DNA of 64,000 nt. It comes from Acidiflorens sp963841945. GTDB lineage: Bacteria > Acidobacteriota > Terriglobia > Terriglobales > Acidobacteriaceae. Below, piece by piece: positions 11,263-20,600 of the stretch. The stretch spans positions 248,001-312,000 of the forward strand of contig CAWJFC010000001.1 in the NCBI GenBank assembly GCA_963841945.1, read 5' to 3'. The translations under genes and the position numbers were made by a program. How positions within the stretch are numbered: the stretch's first letter is position 1; every line of letters starts with the position of its first letter. A model generated the notes under the pieces. That model ran no database searches and was not told the origin of the DNA. It saw only the letters and a program-made list of their open reading frames with translations.

Positions 11263-12654
11263 TTACACCGCGACAGTCTCCCCCGTCGATGAGGGCAGCC
11301 CGGCCTTCTGCCATGCGTCAAAGCCGCCGATCACGTTGATCACGTTTTTGAAGCCGGCCCGCCGCAGCAGGCTGCACGCGATCAGGCTCCGGTAGCCACT
11401 CTTACAAATTACGCATGTCGGCGCGCCGGGATCGAGTTTCGGAACTGAGGCCCGGAATTCATCGAGAGGCCAAAGGCTCGCGCCTTCGATGTGTCCGACT
11501 TCCCATTCCGGACGACGACGCACATCGAGCACGTGGTGGCCATTCGACTGTAAGTCCCGGCTCATATTCCGAACCGTGATCTGTTCGAATGATTCGAGTT
11601 CATGACCTGCATTCCTCCAGCCCTTCACGCCATCCAGGAGATAGCCGCGTTCTTCGTCGAGCCCGATGCGGGCCAAACGGGTTCGTGCCTCAGATAATTC
11701 CTCGGGCGTATCAGCGATCAATACCGGTTGAGAAGTCAGGCCGATGAGCGTCCCTGCCCAGGTGGCGAACTGGCCGTTGAGCGGAAGACTGATCGATCCG
11801 GGAACATGACCGGCGGCAAATTCATCGCCGGGCCGCACATCGATGGCAACGACTTCTTGCTCCAATAATGATTTCAGCTCCTCGGCAGCGATTGGCTTAA
11901 GCGCGGGTAATTCGCTGAGAATGGCTGCGCCGGCGCGATTGATCTGTGCATCTTGCGGGAAGTACTCGGGGCGCGGGGGAAGATTGGTGGTTAGCTGTCG
12001 GATGAATTCCTCTCGATCTTTGATCTGAAGCGCGTAGTTTGTCAGCCGCTCGGTTCGGATCGTTGACGAACGTGCGGTGCCGAGATTGCGTCCGCACAAT
12101 GAGCCTGCACCGTGACCCGGATAAACGATCACATGATCGGGAAGTGTGAGCAATTTGCTGTGCAGTGAATCGTAGAGCATGCCCGCGAGTACTGGAGGCG
12201 TGAAGGCTTTCGATAAATCAGGACGGCCAACGTCGCCGACAAACAGCGTGTCGCCAGTGAAGACGGCCCAGGGCTCAGACGACTGTTCCTCATCCGTAAC
12301 AACCAGACATATGCTCTCGGGAGTGTGTCCCGGCGTCTCGAGGACTTTGATTCTAGCCGTACCGACTCGCAATTCAAAACCATCGCGAACCTCCACATGG
12401 GCGAGCGTCGCCCCGCCATTCGGGCCAATATAGATTGCGGCGCCGGTGCGAGCCGCCAATTCCTTATGGCCGGAAACAAAGTCAGCGTGAAGATGCGTTT
12501 CGAAGATGTGGCCGATGGCAGCGTTATGCTTTTTTGCCGCTTCCAGATAGATTTCTACATCGCGCTGTGGGTCGACCACGACGGCCTCGCCGCCCGAAAC
12601 CAGCAGATAGGAAGCGTGTGCCAAACACCCTAAATAGAATTGTTGGAATTGCAT
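11263..12654 (-). CDS. MBL-fold persulfide dioxygenase-like protein fused to two rhodanese domains (CstB-like)
   Basis: 463 aa. Residues 1-230 are a metallo-beta-lactamase fold with ETHLHADFVSGH (metal site), PGHTPES and FTGDTLFVGDVGR, as in ETHE1/CstB persulfide dioxygenases. Residues ~250-350 are a rhodanese-like domain without an active cysteine (IADTPEE at the loop). Residues ~370-455 are a second rhodanese with the loop CKSGYRS holding the active cysteine. Enzymes of this layout oxidise low-molecular-weight persulfides to sulfite and can pass sulfur on as thiosulfate. It fits disposal or recycling of sulfane sulfur next to the encapsulin system. Its start overlaps the end of the oxidoreductase gene upstream by 25 bases, indicating an operon. 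Confidence 0.9.
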   Translation of the reverse strand: MQFQQFYLGCLAHASYLLVSGGEAVVVDPQRDVEIYLEAAKKHNAAIGHIFETHLHADFVSGHKELAARTGAAIYIGPNGGATLAHVEVRDGFELRVGTARIKVLETPGHTPESICLVVTDEEQSSEPWAVFTGDTLFVGDVGRPDLSKAFTPPVLAGMLYDSLHSKLLTLPDHVIVYPGHGAGSLCGRNLGTARSSTIRTERLTNYALQIKDREEFIRQLTTNLPPRPEYFPQDAQINRAGAAILSELPALKPIAAEELKSLLEQEVVAIDVRPGDEFAAGHVPGSISLPLNGQFATWAGTLIGLTSQPVLIADTPEELSEARTRLARIGLDEERGYLLDGVKGWRNAGHELESFEQITVRNMSRDLQSNGHHVLDVRRRPEWEVGHIEGASLWPLDEFRASVPKLDPGAPTCVICKSGYRSLIACSLLRRAGFKNVINVIGGFDAWQKAGLPSSTGETVAV

Positions 12655-14129
12655 GTTTCCTCCGTCGGACTACAAATGTGGGAAATTGATGGAACACTCG
12701 ATACCGTCAAACCCATTGATTCGCTATCTTCTGTCCGGAAATCTGCGACGAGCAGTTCTGCCAGCCCGGCAACTTGTACTCGAATCTCGGGAACAGCGAT
12801 GGTCTCCCACAAACTGCCTTTACGCAGGGGGCCCAGAGCAAAGAGAAAATTCGAGGGTGTGCCCTGCGCGTCGAGCACCGCGCCATCATCAGAAACATCC
12901 AGCCCCAACGAAAGTTCATCGGGCCGCGCCAGCTTCTTGTCCATAAGATCCGAAAGTAAAGGACTGTTAACTCGCCGACAGTCCGCCTCGGGGCCGGTGC
13001 AGTTGATGACGAAGTCAACCCGCAGCTTAGCTGCCCGGCCGCTCTTACGATCGCGATATGTAAGTTCGACGCCGGAATTGCCCTCGCGGTATTCCGCGAT
13101 GCGTCCCGCATGCATGTGAACCTGTCCGCTCTGGATCTGTGTGGCGAGCTGTTCTGCAATCCGATCCGCAATGCGGTGTCGATGTACTTCCCAGTAGCTT
13201 CGCAGATGTCGAAGAAAACGGCGTCGCTCCGCTCGCGGAAGCGCACGCCAGATTTCATGTGTCCGCGGACGAAGGGAGTCAATTACGGGACGCCAGTCCG
13301 AGCCCACCGCCGCGGCCTCTTTGACCTGCAAACGAATCAGACGAAGCAGTGCACGCACTGACCGTGGAAAGCAATTGCCCCAGCTTGGTGAGAACGGAGC
13401 GATCACCTTGTGCGCCTGCGGCAGCAGTCCACGGCGCGAAAGAATGTGGATTGTGCCTTTGAACCCCCGCGCCCCAAGTTCAATTGCCGTGTCAACACTG
13501 GTGAGCCCGGACCCGATCAGCAGCACGCTCTTGCCGCAGTTCTCGCCCACCTCTCTGTTAGATGACCAAGGGTTGAAGACATAGCGCGGACTGTGCGGCG
13601 TTTTACCGGGAAGCGGGAGATCGCCCGGAGGAAAATTGCCGAGCGCAAGAATCACTTTGTGCGCAACGACCTGATTCCCGCTCTTAAGGCCTACCTGCGT
13701 GACGTCCCCCGCACGCGCCAAGGAAACAGCCTCATCCCGAATCCATTGCAATTGACCGGGATGTGATGCGGATGTTTCTTGCAGTTGGGCAACGACGTAC
13801 TGACCGTATACGCGACGCGGAAGAAAATCGTCCGCCTTCACGGAAGATCTGTAGTTCTGTTGCGCCCACTCCACGAAATGATCAGGAACATCGGGATAGG
13901 CGCTCATCCCATTCGCTCGAACGTTCAGAAGGTGTCCGTCGAACGCACTTGCATACGCCACGCCGCGCCCGGGTAGTGAACCACGTTCAATGAGCATGAG
14001 GCCGATGTGCCCGCGAGCGGCACGCAGCAGTTGAACAGCCATCATGGCGCCTGAGAATCCGCCGCCGATAATGGCAATCACGGGACGCTGGAATTCCTTG
14101 TAGAGCTTAGGATTGTGAAATTGACTCAT
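12630..14129 (-). CDS. FAD/NAD(P)-binding oxidoreductase (YdhS/COG4529-like), copy 2
   Basis: 499 aa from the ATG at 14129. The frame runs upstream to 14450, but that extension would cross the palindromic operator at 14141-14161 and has no homology to the paralogue. The protein follows copy 1 (4775-6181) over its whole length: VIAIIGGGFSGAMMAVQLLR, LLIGSGLTSVDTAIELGARG, RRFLRHLRSYWEVHRHR, VINCTGPEADCRR, and a final ALGPLRKGSLWET. It overlaps the persulfide-dioxygenase gene downstream by 25 bases, so both are probably co-transcribed. The reaction is unknown; the pairing suggests a sulfur-linked redox step. Confidence 0.87.
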   Translation of the reverse strand: MSQFHNPKLYKEFQRPVIAIIGGGFSGAMMAVQLLRAARGHIGLMLIERGSLPGRGVAYASAFDGHLLNVRANGMSAYPDVPDHFVEWAQQNYRSSVKADDFLPRRVYGQYVVAQLQETSASHPGQLQWIRDEAVSLARAGDVTQVGLKSGNQVVAHKVILALGNFPPGDLPLPGKTPHSPRYVFNPWSSNREVGENCGKSVLLIGSGLTSVDTAIELGARGFKGTIHILSRRGLLPQAHKVIAPFSPSWGNCFPRSVRALLRLIRLQVKEAAAVGSDWRPVIDSLRPRTHEIWRALPRAERRRFLRHLRSYWEVHRHRIADRIAEQLATQIQSGQVHMHAGRIAEYREGNSGVELTYRDRKSGRAAKLRVDFVINCTGPEADCRRVNSPLLSDLMDKKLARPDELSLGLDVSDDGAVLDAQGTPSNFLFALGPLRKGSLWETIAVPEIRVQVAGLAELLVADFRTEDSESMGLTVSSVPSISHICSPTEETCNSNNSI

Positions 14130-14140
14130 GATTACACTAA

Positions 14141-14161
14141 TGCCTATTAACATACTAGACA
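14141..14161. promoter_or_regulatory. Putative operator, second copy of the 21-bp palindrome
   Basis: On the minus (coding) strand this is TGTCTA, 9 bases, TAGGCA: one arm mismatch from the perfect repeat at 4739-4759 and 16 of 21 bases identical to it. It ends 11 bases before the ATG at 14129. The position, close to the start codon of a paralogous gene in both cases, supports a common repressor. Confidence 0.6.
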
Positions 14162-15211
14162 AGCAAATGCGCTTCCACAACCCACAGTGCAACGGATTCA
14201 ATGCTTTGAGAGCCGGGTAGGCGATCGAACGTACCTTGATTTCAGCCCGAGCGGAATTCTTTTTCCTATAGCCCAGGGCGCATGTGTCGTGTCGCAGTTC
14301 CGCGAAGCAGTCGCGTCTACGTGTCAGAAGGTCGCAGAAGGTCGCAGGTCGCAGGTGTCGATTCGATCCGTAAGAAAGCAAATTGGAAGCAGGAACAACG
14401 AATGCACCTATCCTCAGTCGTAAACCACATAGCCGTTGATTTGGAGCCAAAATCGACGGTTTGAGACGATGGTCCCCGCCTACGTAAAGGTCCGATCGTC
14501 AGCCCTCACTGCGATTATTTTCCTCCGACCACATTTTAACTCTGCCTTCCATTCGCCTTACGAAATGTAGACGATTTTGTAGCTGTCAAAGCCCACGAGT
14601 CCAGCAGAGATCAACAGACTTCAACAGGCAGTCCAAAACAGATTCAACAGCAATCACTTGGAATCATCAGAAATCTACAGATTTCAATAAGGTCTGGAAT
14701 CTGGTTCGGGATCGTGTGCCCTATGATTCGTGGTCGCTGGGTTCAGCGAAAACTTCACCGCAAACTTCACCGCCACGAGCGTCGAATGCACTCCAAACTC
14801 TACTCTTCGATCCATCTATATCAATGAAAATACAGCGTCGCATACCTCAATAGGGCGGCTGTTAACCGGAGGGTTGTAGGTTCGCGTCCTACCTGAAGAG
14901 CCATTTCTTTCAACGACTTCCGGAGTCTCAAAATAAAACTTCACCGCATTTCACCGCATTTGATTCGGAGCAATCAGGCCGCAGTAAAGTCGAATCGAAA
15001 TTAATAGTTCAAATGCCGCGCAGGAGTCCACACTCGCCGGCTAGGCTGACGATTGTCTCAAGCCAGGCCCGAGAGTTGATTGTGCGCACCAAGCAACCAC
15101 GGAGGATGGCGCGACGACGGCCCGTCCGGACGTCGATTGCCATGCTGAATCGCCGTACCCCGCGGTGCCATCACTCCTTTGCATGCTGGTGGAGTGAACG
15201 AGCTATGGATT
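14162..15211. other. Gene-poor region of ~1 kb
   Basis: No supported gene. It contains short tandem GTCGCAG units (14325-14360), a stretch with repeated CAACAG words (about 14600-14655), two clusters of CTTCACCGCA-type direct repeats (about 14751-14773 and 14938-14959), and between them the tRNA-like fragment at 14853-14903. The rest shows nothing I can name. Frames at 15013-15258 and 14187-14464 look like chance. Confidence 0.5.
14853..14903 (+). tRNA. tRNA-like 3' half (GTT anticodon, Asn-type), degenerate
   Basis: The segment has an anticodon-like loop CTGTTAA (anticodon GTT, 14861-14863) on a short CGG/CCG stem, a perfect 5-bp T stem GTAGG/CCTAC with the loop TTCGCGT (14881-14887), a 7-base acceptor strand CTGAAGA, a discriminator G, and CCA at 14901-14903. 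The D arm and the matching 5' acceptor strand are missing, so it is not a working tRNA. The exact 3' geometry suggests a relic made when an element integrated into the 3' end of a tRNA gene. Confidence 0.45.
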
Positions 15212-16282
15212 CTACGGCTGGTTTCGCTCCGCATAATGGGTACCAGAGAGATTTCTGAGAATAGCTGCAGCCGATTCGGGAGTTATGTCGCGTTGGGGTC
15301 CAGCCAGCATTTCATATCCAACCATGAATTTGCGTATGCCCGCAGAGCGTAGCAGCGGGGGATAAAAATGTGCGTGCAGATGCCACTCAGGATGCGCATT
15401 GTCGTCCGTAGGAGCCTGATGGAATCCCATTGAATAAGGGAATGACGTTTCGAAGATATTGTCGTAACGTGTGGTGAGACCCTTAAATATTTCGGCCAGG
15501 CAATCGCGCTCCGGAGAGCTGAGCGCAAGTAGATCGCGGACGTGGCGCCGGGAGAGAAGCAGCACTTCGAAAGGCCAAACCGCCCAGAATGGGACAAGGA
15601 CTATGAAGTGATCATTCTCGAGCACGACACGTGTGTGTGAACTAGTTTCAATCTTCAGATAGTCGCACAGCAGACAGGAGCCGTACTTCGCTGAATAGAC
15701 GGACTGTGATTCCTGCTCTTTTCGGGGTTCGTTGGGTATGGTCTGGTTGGCCCAAATTTGGCCGTGCGGGTGGGGATTGCTGCAACCCATCATCTCGCCG
15801 CGGTTTTCAAAAATCTGAACGTAATTGATGTAAGGCAAAGAACCGAGCTCAGCAAATTGGTTGGCCCAGACATCGAGGACCGCACGAATTTCTTTCACTT
15901 TCATGCGGGCGAGCGTGAGGTCATGACGCGGAGAAAAGCAGACGACTCTGCAGGTTCCGGGCTCGGATTCGGAGCGCAACAGGCCATGGCCGGAGCTGTC
16001 CTGGCTCGCGGGGCGAACATCTGGCGTCAGTGCGGCAAAATCGTTGGTAAAGGTATAGGTCGAAGTGTAGTCAGGATTTCGGATGCCACCAGCTCGCGCG
16101 TTTCCGGGACAGAGATAACAGTTCGGGTCGTATGCCACGCCTACCGCACTCGGGGCAGGCTCAGTCTGGCCGCACCATGGCCGCTCCGAGCGATGAGGCG
16201 AGACCAAAATCCATTCACCAGTGAGCGGGTTAAACCGGCGGTGTGGCGCCTCGTAGATTACGTTGCGTTCGCGAGAATTCAT
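15212..16282 (-). CDS. galT: Galactose-1-phosphate uridylyltransferase
   Basis: 356 aa from the ATG at 16282, which has GGAGGGAG upstream and overlaps the galK stop (ATGA); the frame extends to 16456 inside galK and was rejected. Zinc ligands CYLC near residue 40 and the active-site NPHPHGQIW (the uridylylated histidine is the second His) are present, with WHLHAHFYPPLLRS later. It exchanges UMP between UDP-glucose and galactose-1-phosphate in the Leloir pathway, using the product of the adjacent GalK. Expected to be expressed with the TonB receptor and galK upstream. Confidence 0.95.
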   Translation of the reverse strand: MNSRERNVIYEAPHRRFNPLTGEWILVSPHRSERPWCGQTEPAPSAVGVAYDPNCYLCPGNARAGGIRNPDYTSTYTFTNDFAALTPDVRPASQDSSGHGLLRSESEPGTCRVVCFSPRHDLTLARMKVKEIRAVLDVWANQFAELGSLPYINYVQIFENRGEMMGCSNPHPHGQIWANQTIPNEPRKEQESQSVYSAKYGSCLLCDYLKIETSSHTRVVLENDHFIVLVPFWAVWPFEVLLLSRRHVRDLLALSSPERDCLAEIFKGLTTRYDNIFETSFPYSMGFHQAPTDDNAHPEWHLHAHFYPPLLRSAGIRKFMVGYEMLAGPQRDITPESAAAILRNLSGTHYAERNQP

Positions 16283-17502
16283 TTGCCTATACTCCCTCCG
16301 GAATGAACACTCACGCCGGCGATCCAGGGTTCGGCTCCCTGCGCAGGTTCGCACAGGTAGATTTCGGGACTGACGCCGATCGTTTGTGCGTACGCATGTG
16401 CAATCTCGGATCCGAAGGCATCGGCGTAATCGGAGTGGACGAGGTTCACAGTGCATCCGCCAAAGCCGCCGCCAGTCATGCGCGCACCATAGACGCCAGG
16501 GTGTGAGGAAGCGAGGTCGACAAGGAGATCAAGCTCCCGGCAACTTACCTCGTAGTCATCGCGCAGACTGGCATGGGAACGATAGAGCAAACGGCCGAAA
16601 CGATCGGCATCCTGAGATTGCAGCGCGTTGACGGCAGCGAGAACTCTCTGATTTTCGGTGACGACGTGGCGGCAGCGGCGATAAACAACGGGGGGAAGAG
16701 CATGGCCGAATTTTTCCAGATCAGCGATGCGGACATCGCGCAGGGAGTGAACATATGGAAGAAGCGAGTGAAGTACTTTAACGCCGGCTTCACAATCAGC
16801 GCGGCGGCGATTGTATTCCCCCGATGCCAGTTCGTGGCGAACCATGCTGTTACAGACGATTACGCGAAGATCGTTGGGGATAGCGAGGAGTTGATATTCA
16901 AGGGAACGGCAATCGAGCATCAATGCGTGTCCCGCGACCCCAAAGCTGGCGACAAATGGATCCATGATGCCGACACGGGTGCCGACATACTTGTGCTCGG
17001 CGGCCTGACAAAGTTTTGCGAGGTCGAGGAGGGGAACGTCGAGATCGGCAAGGGAGACGAGAGCCAGGGCGACGGAGACTTCGAGAGAGGCAGAAGAACT
17101 AAGGCCGGCACCGATCGGTACCTCACCATGGATGAGCAGGCTCGCGCCTGCGAGGTGGTGTCCCGCCTGCTGCAGCGTTTCGGCGACGCCGCGGATGAAG
17201 TCGCTCCAATGATTAGTGGGAGGACCATTCAGCGAATCCAGGGTGAAGGAAATTCTTTCAGAGAAATGTTCGGAGTACACCTCAATGACCCGGTCGGCGC
17301 GTCTCTTGGCGGCGATCCAGGTATAGAACCCAATCGCCATGGGCATGACGAAGCCATCGTTGTAGTCCGTGTGTTCGCCAATCAGATTGACACGGCCGGG
17401 CGCCCGGAAGATTTGCACACCAGTACCCATGCCATAGAGTTCAGCAAAGCGGGTCAGCAAGCGATCGCGGGTCAACTCCGGTTTGGAGACGCTGGAAATC
17501 AT
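16279..17502 (-). CDS. galK: Galactokinase
   Basis: 407 aa, full length for GHMP-family galactokinase. Motif 1 is RAPGRVNLIGEHTDYNDGF (also the galactose-binding signature), motif 2 is PIGAGLSSSASLEV (ATP binding), and motif 3 is ARMTGGGFGGCTV near the C-terminus. It phosphorylates galactose released from arabinogalactan by the neighbouring galactosidases. Its stop overlaps the galT start by 4 bases. It follows the TonB receptor gene by 187 bases and has no operator of its own that I can see. Confidence 0.96.
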   Translation of the reverse strand: MISSVSKPELTRDRLLTRFAELYGMGTGVQIFRAPGRVNLIGEHTDYNDGFVMPMAIGFYTWIAAKRRADRVIEVYSEHFSERISFTLDSLNGPPTNHWSDFIRGVAETLQQAGHHLAGASLLIHGEVPIGAGLSSSASLEVSVALALVSLADLDVPLLDLAKLCQAAEHKYVGTRVGIMDPFVASFGVAGHALMLDCRSLEYQLLAIPNDLRVIVCNSMVRHELASGEYNRRRADCEAGVKVLHSLLPYVHSLRDVRIADLEKFGHALPPVVYRRCRHVVTENQRVLAAVNALQSQDADRFGRLLYRSHASLRDDYEVSCRELDLLVDLASSHPGVYGARMTGGGFGGCTVNLVHSDYADAFGSEIAHAYAQTIGVSPEIYLCEPAQGAEPWIAGVSVHSGGSIGK

Positions 17503-17689
17503 CGATGCTTACCTGGGAAGATAATCGCAGCTGCGAGCGAATTGCCTGGCGCGGAGGGACGCAGGAGAGGAGAACTCAGGCAAGACTCCTTTTGGAAGGG
17601 TAGCGTCACGGTGTTAATTATGCCTTCCAGGATTTTGGACTGACGCCCGGCGCGCGAAAAGCACACCGGGCCGAGATGGAGAATCTGGA

Positions 17690-20600
17690 TCAGAATATGA
17701 ATTTCGCCGCCAACTGAATCGTTCGGTGTCCAAGCTTATTTTCGGTAAAACCGGCAGTACTTGGGTTCGTGGGCAATCCCCCGTAGCTGTTATAGCCAAT
17801 GTACAGATTCGAGTCGTACGGAATGAACGCATCCGAGGCATGGTTGGCGATGTTGAAAGCCTGTACCCGGAACTGAATGCTCTTAGTTTCCCTGAGCTTG
17901 AAAGCCTTATATAGACCAATGTCGTCGCGCTCGTAGCGAGGACCGTGAAGGTAGGGAAGATGATAGTTTCCAATTGTTGGGCTATTGGCGACGACCTCGG
18001 CCTGCGGAGATTGAAAACAGTTGGCGTTGAAGTATTGATGAGCCTGCAAACCGGCCGTGGGATCGCAAACGACAACTGGAGCCCATGCTTCGTCAGGCGT
18101 TCCGACGATGTTGCGGTTGCTTAGATCGGGCGTCGAATTCGTCGCGGAGTTGTATACGGAGTAGAACCCAATAGTTCGGTTGTGGTAGCCGTCATATTCG
18201 TTGCCAGTGCCTCCATTCGCGGAGGCGGCAGCGGTGATATTGATCGGATTACCAGAGGCGAACTGCTCGATACCGGTGAATTGCCAGCCGTCGAGAATAC
18301 CATCGAGTACTTTGTTATTGCCCAGGTACTTGGCGCTCAAATTTGGGAGGTTGATCAGATACGAGATATTCAGATTCTGGCTGCGGTCGAATGGAGCCGG
18401 GTTGTAGCAGCGGCGCTCGTCGAAAGGGTCTTCGCAGTTATCGGCAAGGGTTTTACCCCAGGTATAGGTAGCCCAGAAGTTAAAGATACCCGTCTGTTTG
18501 GAGGCCGTAACCTGGGCCGCGTTGTAACGGGAACTCAGGTTGTGGGTCATCGTGCTGAGTCCGGCCTCCAGCGGGTAAGGGCGGCACTTTACGTCATTAA
18601 AGGAGTTGGCTACGTAGCCGTTATAAGCGTAAAGCTCGTAGAGACATCCTTCAGGAACTGCATTGGTCCCTGTGTAACCCGTCAGGTAACGCGAAGTGTT
18701 GCCGGCATAAGCCATCTCTACACGAATGGAGTGATTAAAGGCTTGTGCTACGGCGAGCGAATAAGAGTATGTCACCGGTAGATGATGGTCATTGATATCG
18801 GCAATGCCGTAGGCGCCTAGTGGCAGATAGGTCTGGATATAGGGAATGCCGTAGCCATTTTGGGCTCCTGGTGAGTTAGCCGATATTGTATTCAATTCAT
18901 AAACCGAGGTAAACGTTTCGTTGGGCGGGGCTTGCACTGTGGAGAATGCGTTGGCGCCGGGGTCGGCATAGTAACTAGTGCCGAATCCGCCACGCAGAAC
19001 GGTATTGCCGGTGCCGCGAAGATCCCACGCGAATCCACCTGAAGGCGCGACCTGGAATCCGAGCGGGCGCCCGCCGCTAATGGGAATGCTGGGATCGGTT
19101 GCATGACTTACCAGCCCCGTAGCGTCGGCGTAATTGCCATTAGGATTGTACTGGCTGGGATCGAAGACCACCATTCGGCCGGCCGTCTCATACCATGCGC
19201 CTATGTGATTCACACGCACCCCAAAGTTAATGCTGAGTCGGGGCACGACCTTCCACTGGTCCTGAACGAAAAAGTCAGTGCGTTTTTCGCGCAGGTTAGC
19301 GACGAAATTATTCGTACTTTGCTGGTAACCGGCAATTTGTCCGGTCAGAAGATCGGCAAAGGCGTTCCCGGTGTTGTAGGAGTAGCCATATTCGCCCGTG
19401 ATGATTGTGCTGTTCTCATTTCCCTGCGTGAGCTGGCCGAACTGCTGGTGTGCGAAATAGATGCCGGCCTTGATCTGATGGGTGCCGAAAATCTTGGTGA
19501 TGTTTTCATTGATCACATAGATCTGTTGCGGAGCGTTCGTGGTTGGGAAACTGCCGCCGCGGAGGTAGAGCGACGCATAGTGCGCCCCGCCATATCCCGG
19601 CTGGACATTGGGGATGATGTCGGAGTTGTCAGGGTACAGATCCTGTGCGTCATATCCCAGGACTTGGCGGGAGACGGCGGCCTCATTCTCGAGATCAGTG
19701 AGGAAGTTCAGCCGCGTGTAGGCGAAGGTGATCTGATTGATGAGCGTCGGCGAAAAAGAGGTGGCGAGGTTTGCCACGATGGAGTGCGAATGGTCGTGGT
19801 CAACTTGCTCGCTCGGATAAGCGTTTGGCGTGAAGTTGTTGAAGTAGCCGTAAGGGAAGGGTACCGTCTCGCTCTCATGGTTATAACGCGTCGAGAACTG
19901 GTTCTTGCGGTTAATGTTGTAGTCGAGTTTGAGATTTTCCTGATCGCGCGGTTGAAAATTGACTACGCTGGTGATCAAGTTGTAGCCGCCAGTCTTTGTG
20001 GGATCGGCATTCGGTAAGGGCAGCGCATTGATCAGCACCTGGCCGTTCGGATCGAAAGTCGTGATGATACCGGGGCCCGAACACAGACCGGTATTGCTGC
20101 CAGGCTGGGTGCAGGGAGTCACGCTGGCGTAGTACGCGGTATTGTTGAAATTACTCATGTACGCGGTATCGCTGAAGTCGCCGCCGCGCATGTTGGGTGT
20201 GGGTGAGCCATCGACCACGGAGCCATCCGAGGGAGTGACTGCTTCGCGAATGTCGTTCACCGGGTCCTGCACGTGCTGTAGATTCTTCTCGAAGGCAGCG
20301 AAGAAGAAGAGCTTGTCTCGCTTCTCGTTGAATGAGGTTCCAGGGATGATGACCGGCCCGCCGATATTAGCGCCCAGGTAGTAGTAGCTATCGTCCGGGC
20401 TGGGCAGGCCGAGATTTTTCACCCGCCAGTCGGTGTCGTCCAGGACATGATTGCGAACTGTCGCGTAGAGTTCGCCGTGGAAGTCCTTGCCACCAGACTT
20501 TGTTTCCGTCTGCAAGACGATCGGGCCATTCGGCTGTTCAGAGGAGAACGCCGCGGTCTCGACCTTGACCTCCTGGATCATCTCAATGTTCGGTGTTACA

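Noticed and set aside
14325..14360. Tandem GTCGCAG units as a CRISPR array
   Set aside because: Units are ~7-10 bases without spacers; there are no cas genes.
14130..14450. 107-codon upstream extension of the second FAD oxidoreductase
   Set aside because: It crosses the 21-bp palindrome and has no counterpart in the paralogue.
14853..14903. Functional tRNA-Asn
   Set aside because: D arm and 5' acceptor strand are missing, so it cannot fold as a tRNA.
19103..20017. 304-codon plus-strand frame inside the first TonB receptor
   Set aside because: Opposite a conserved receptor and without homology or start signals.
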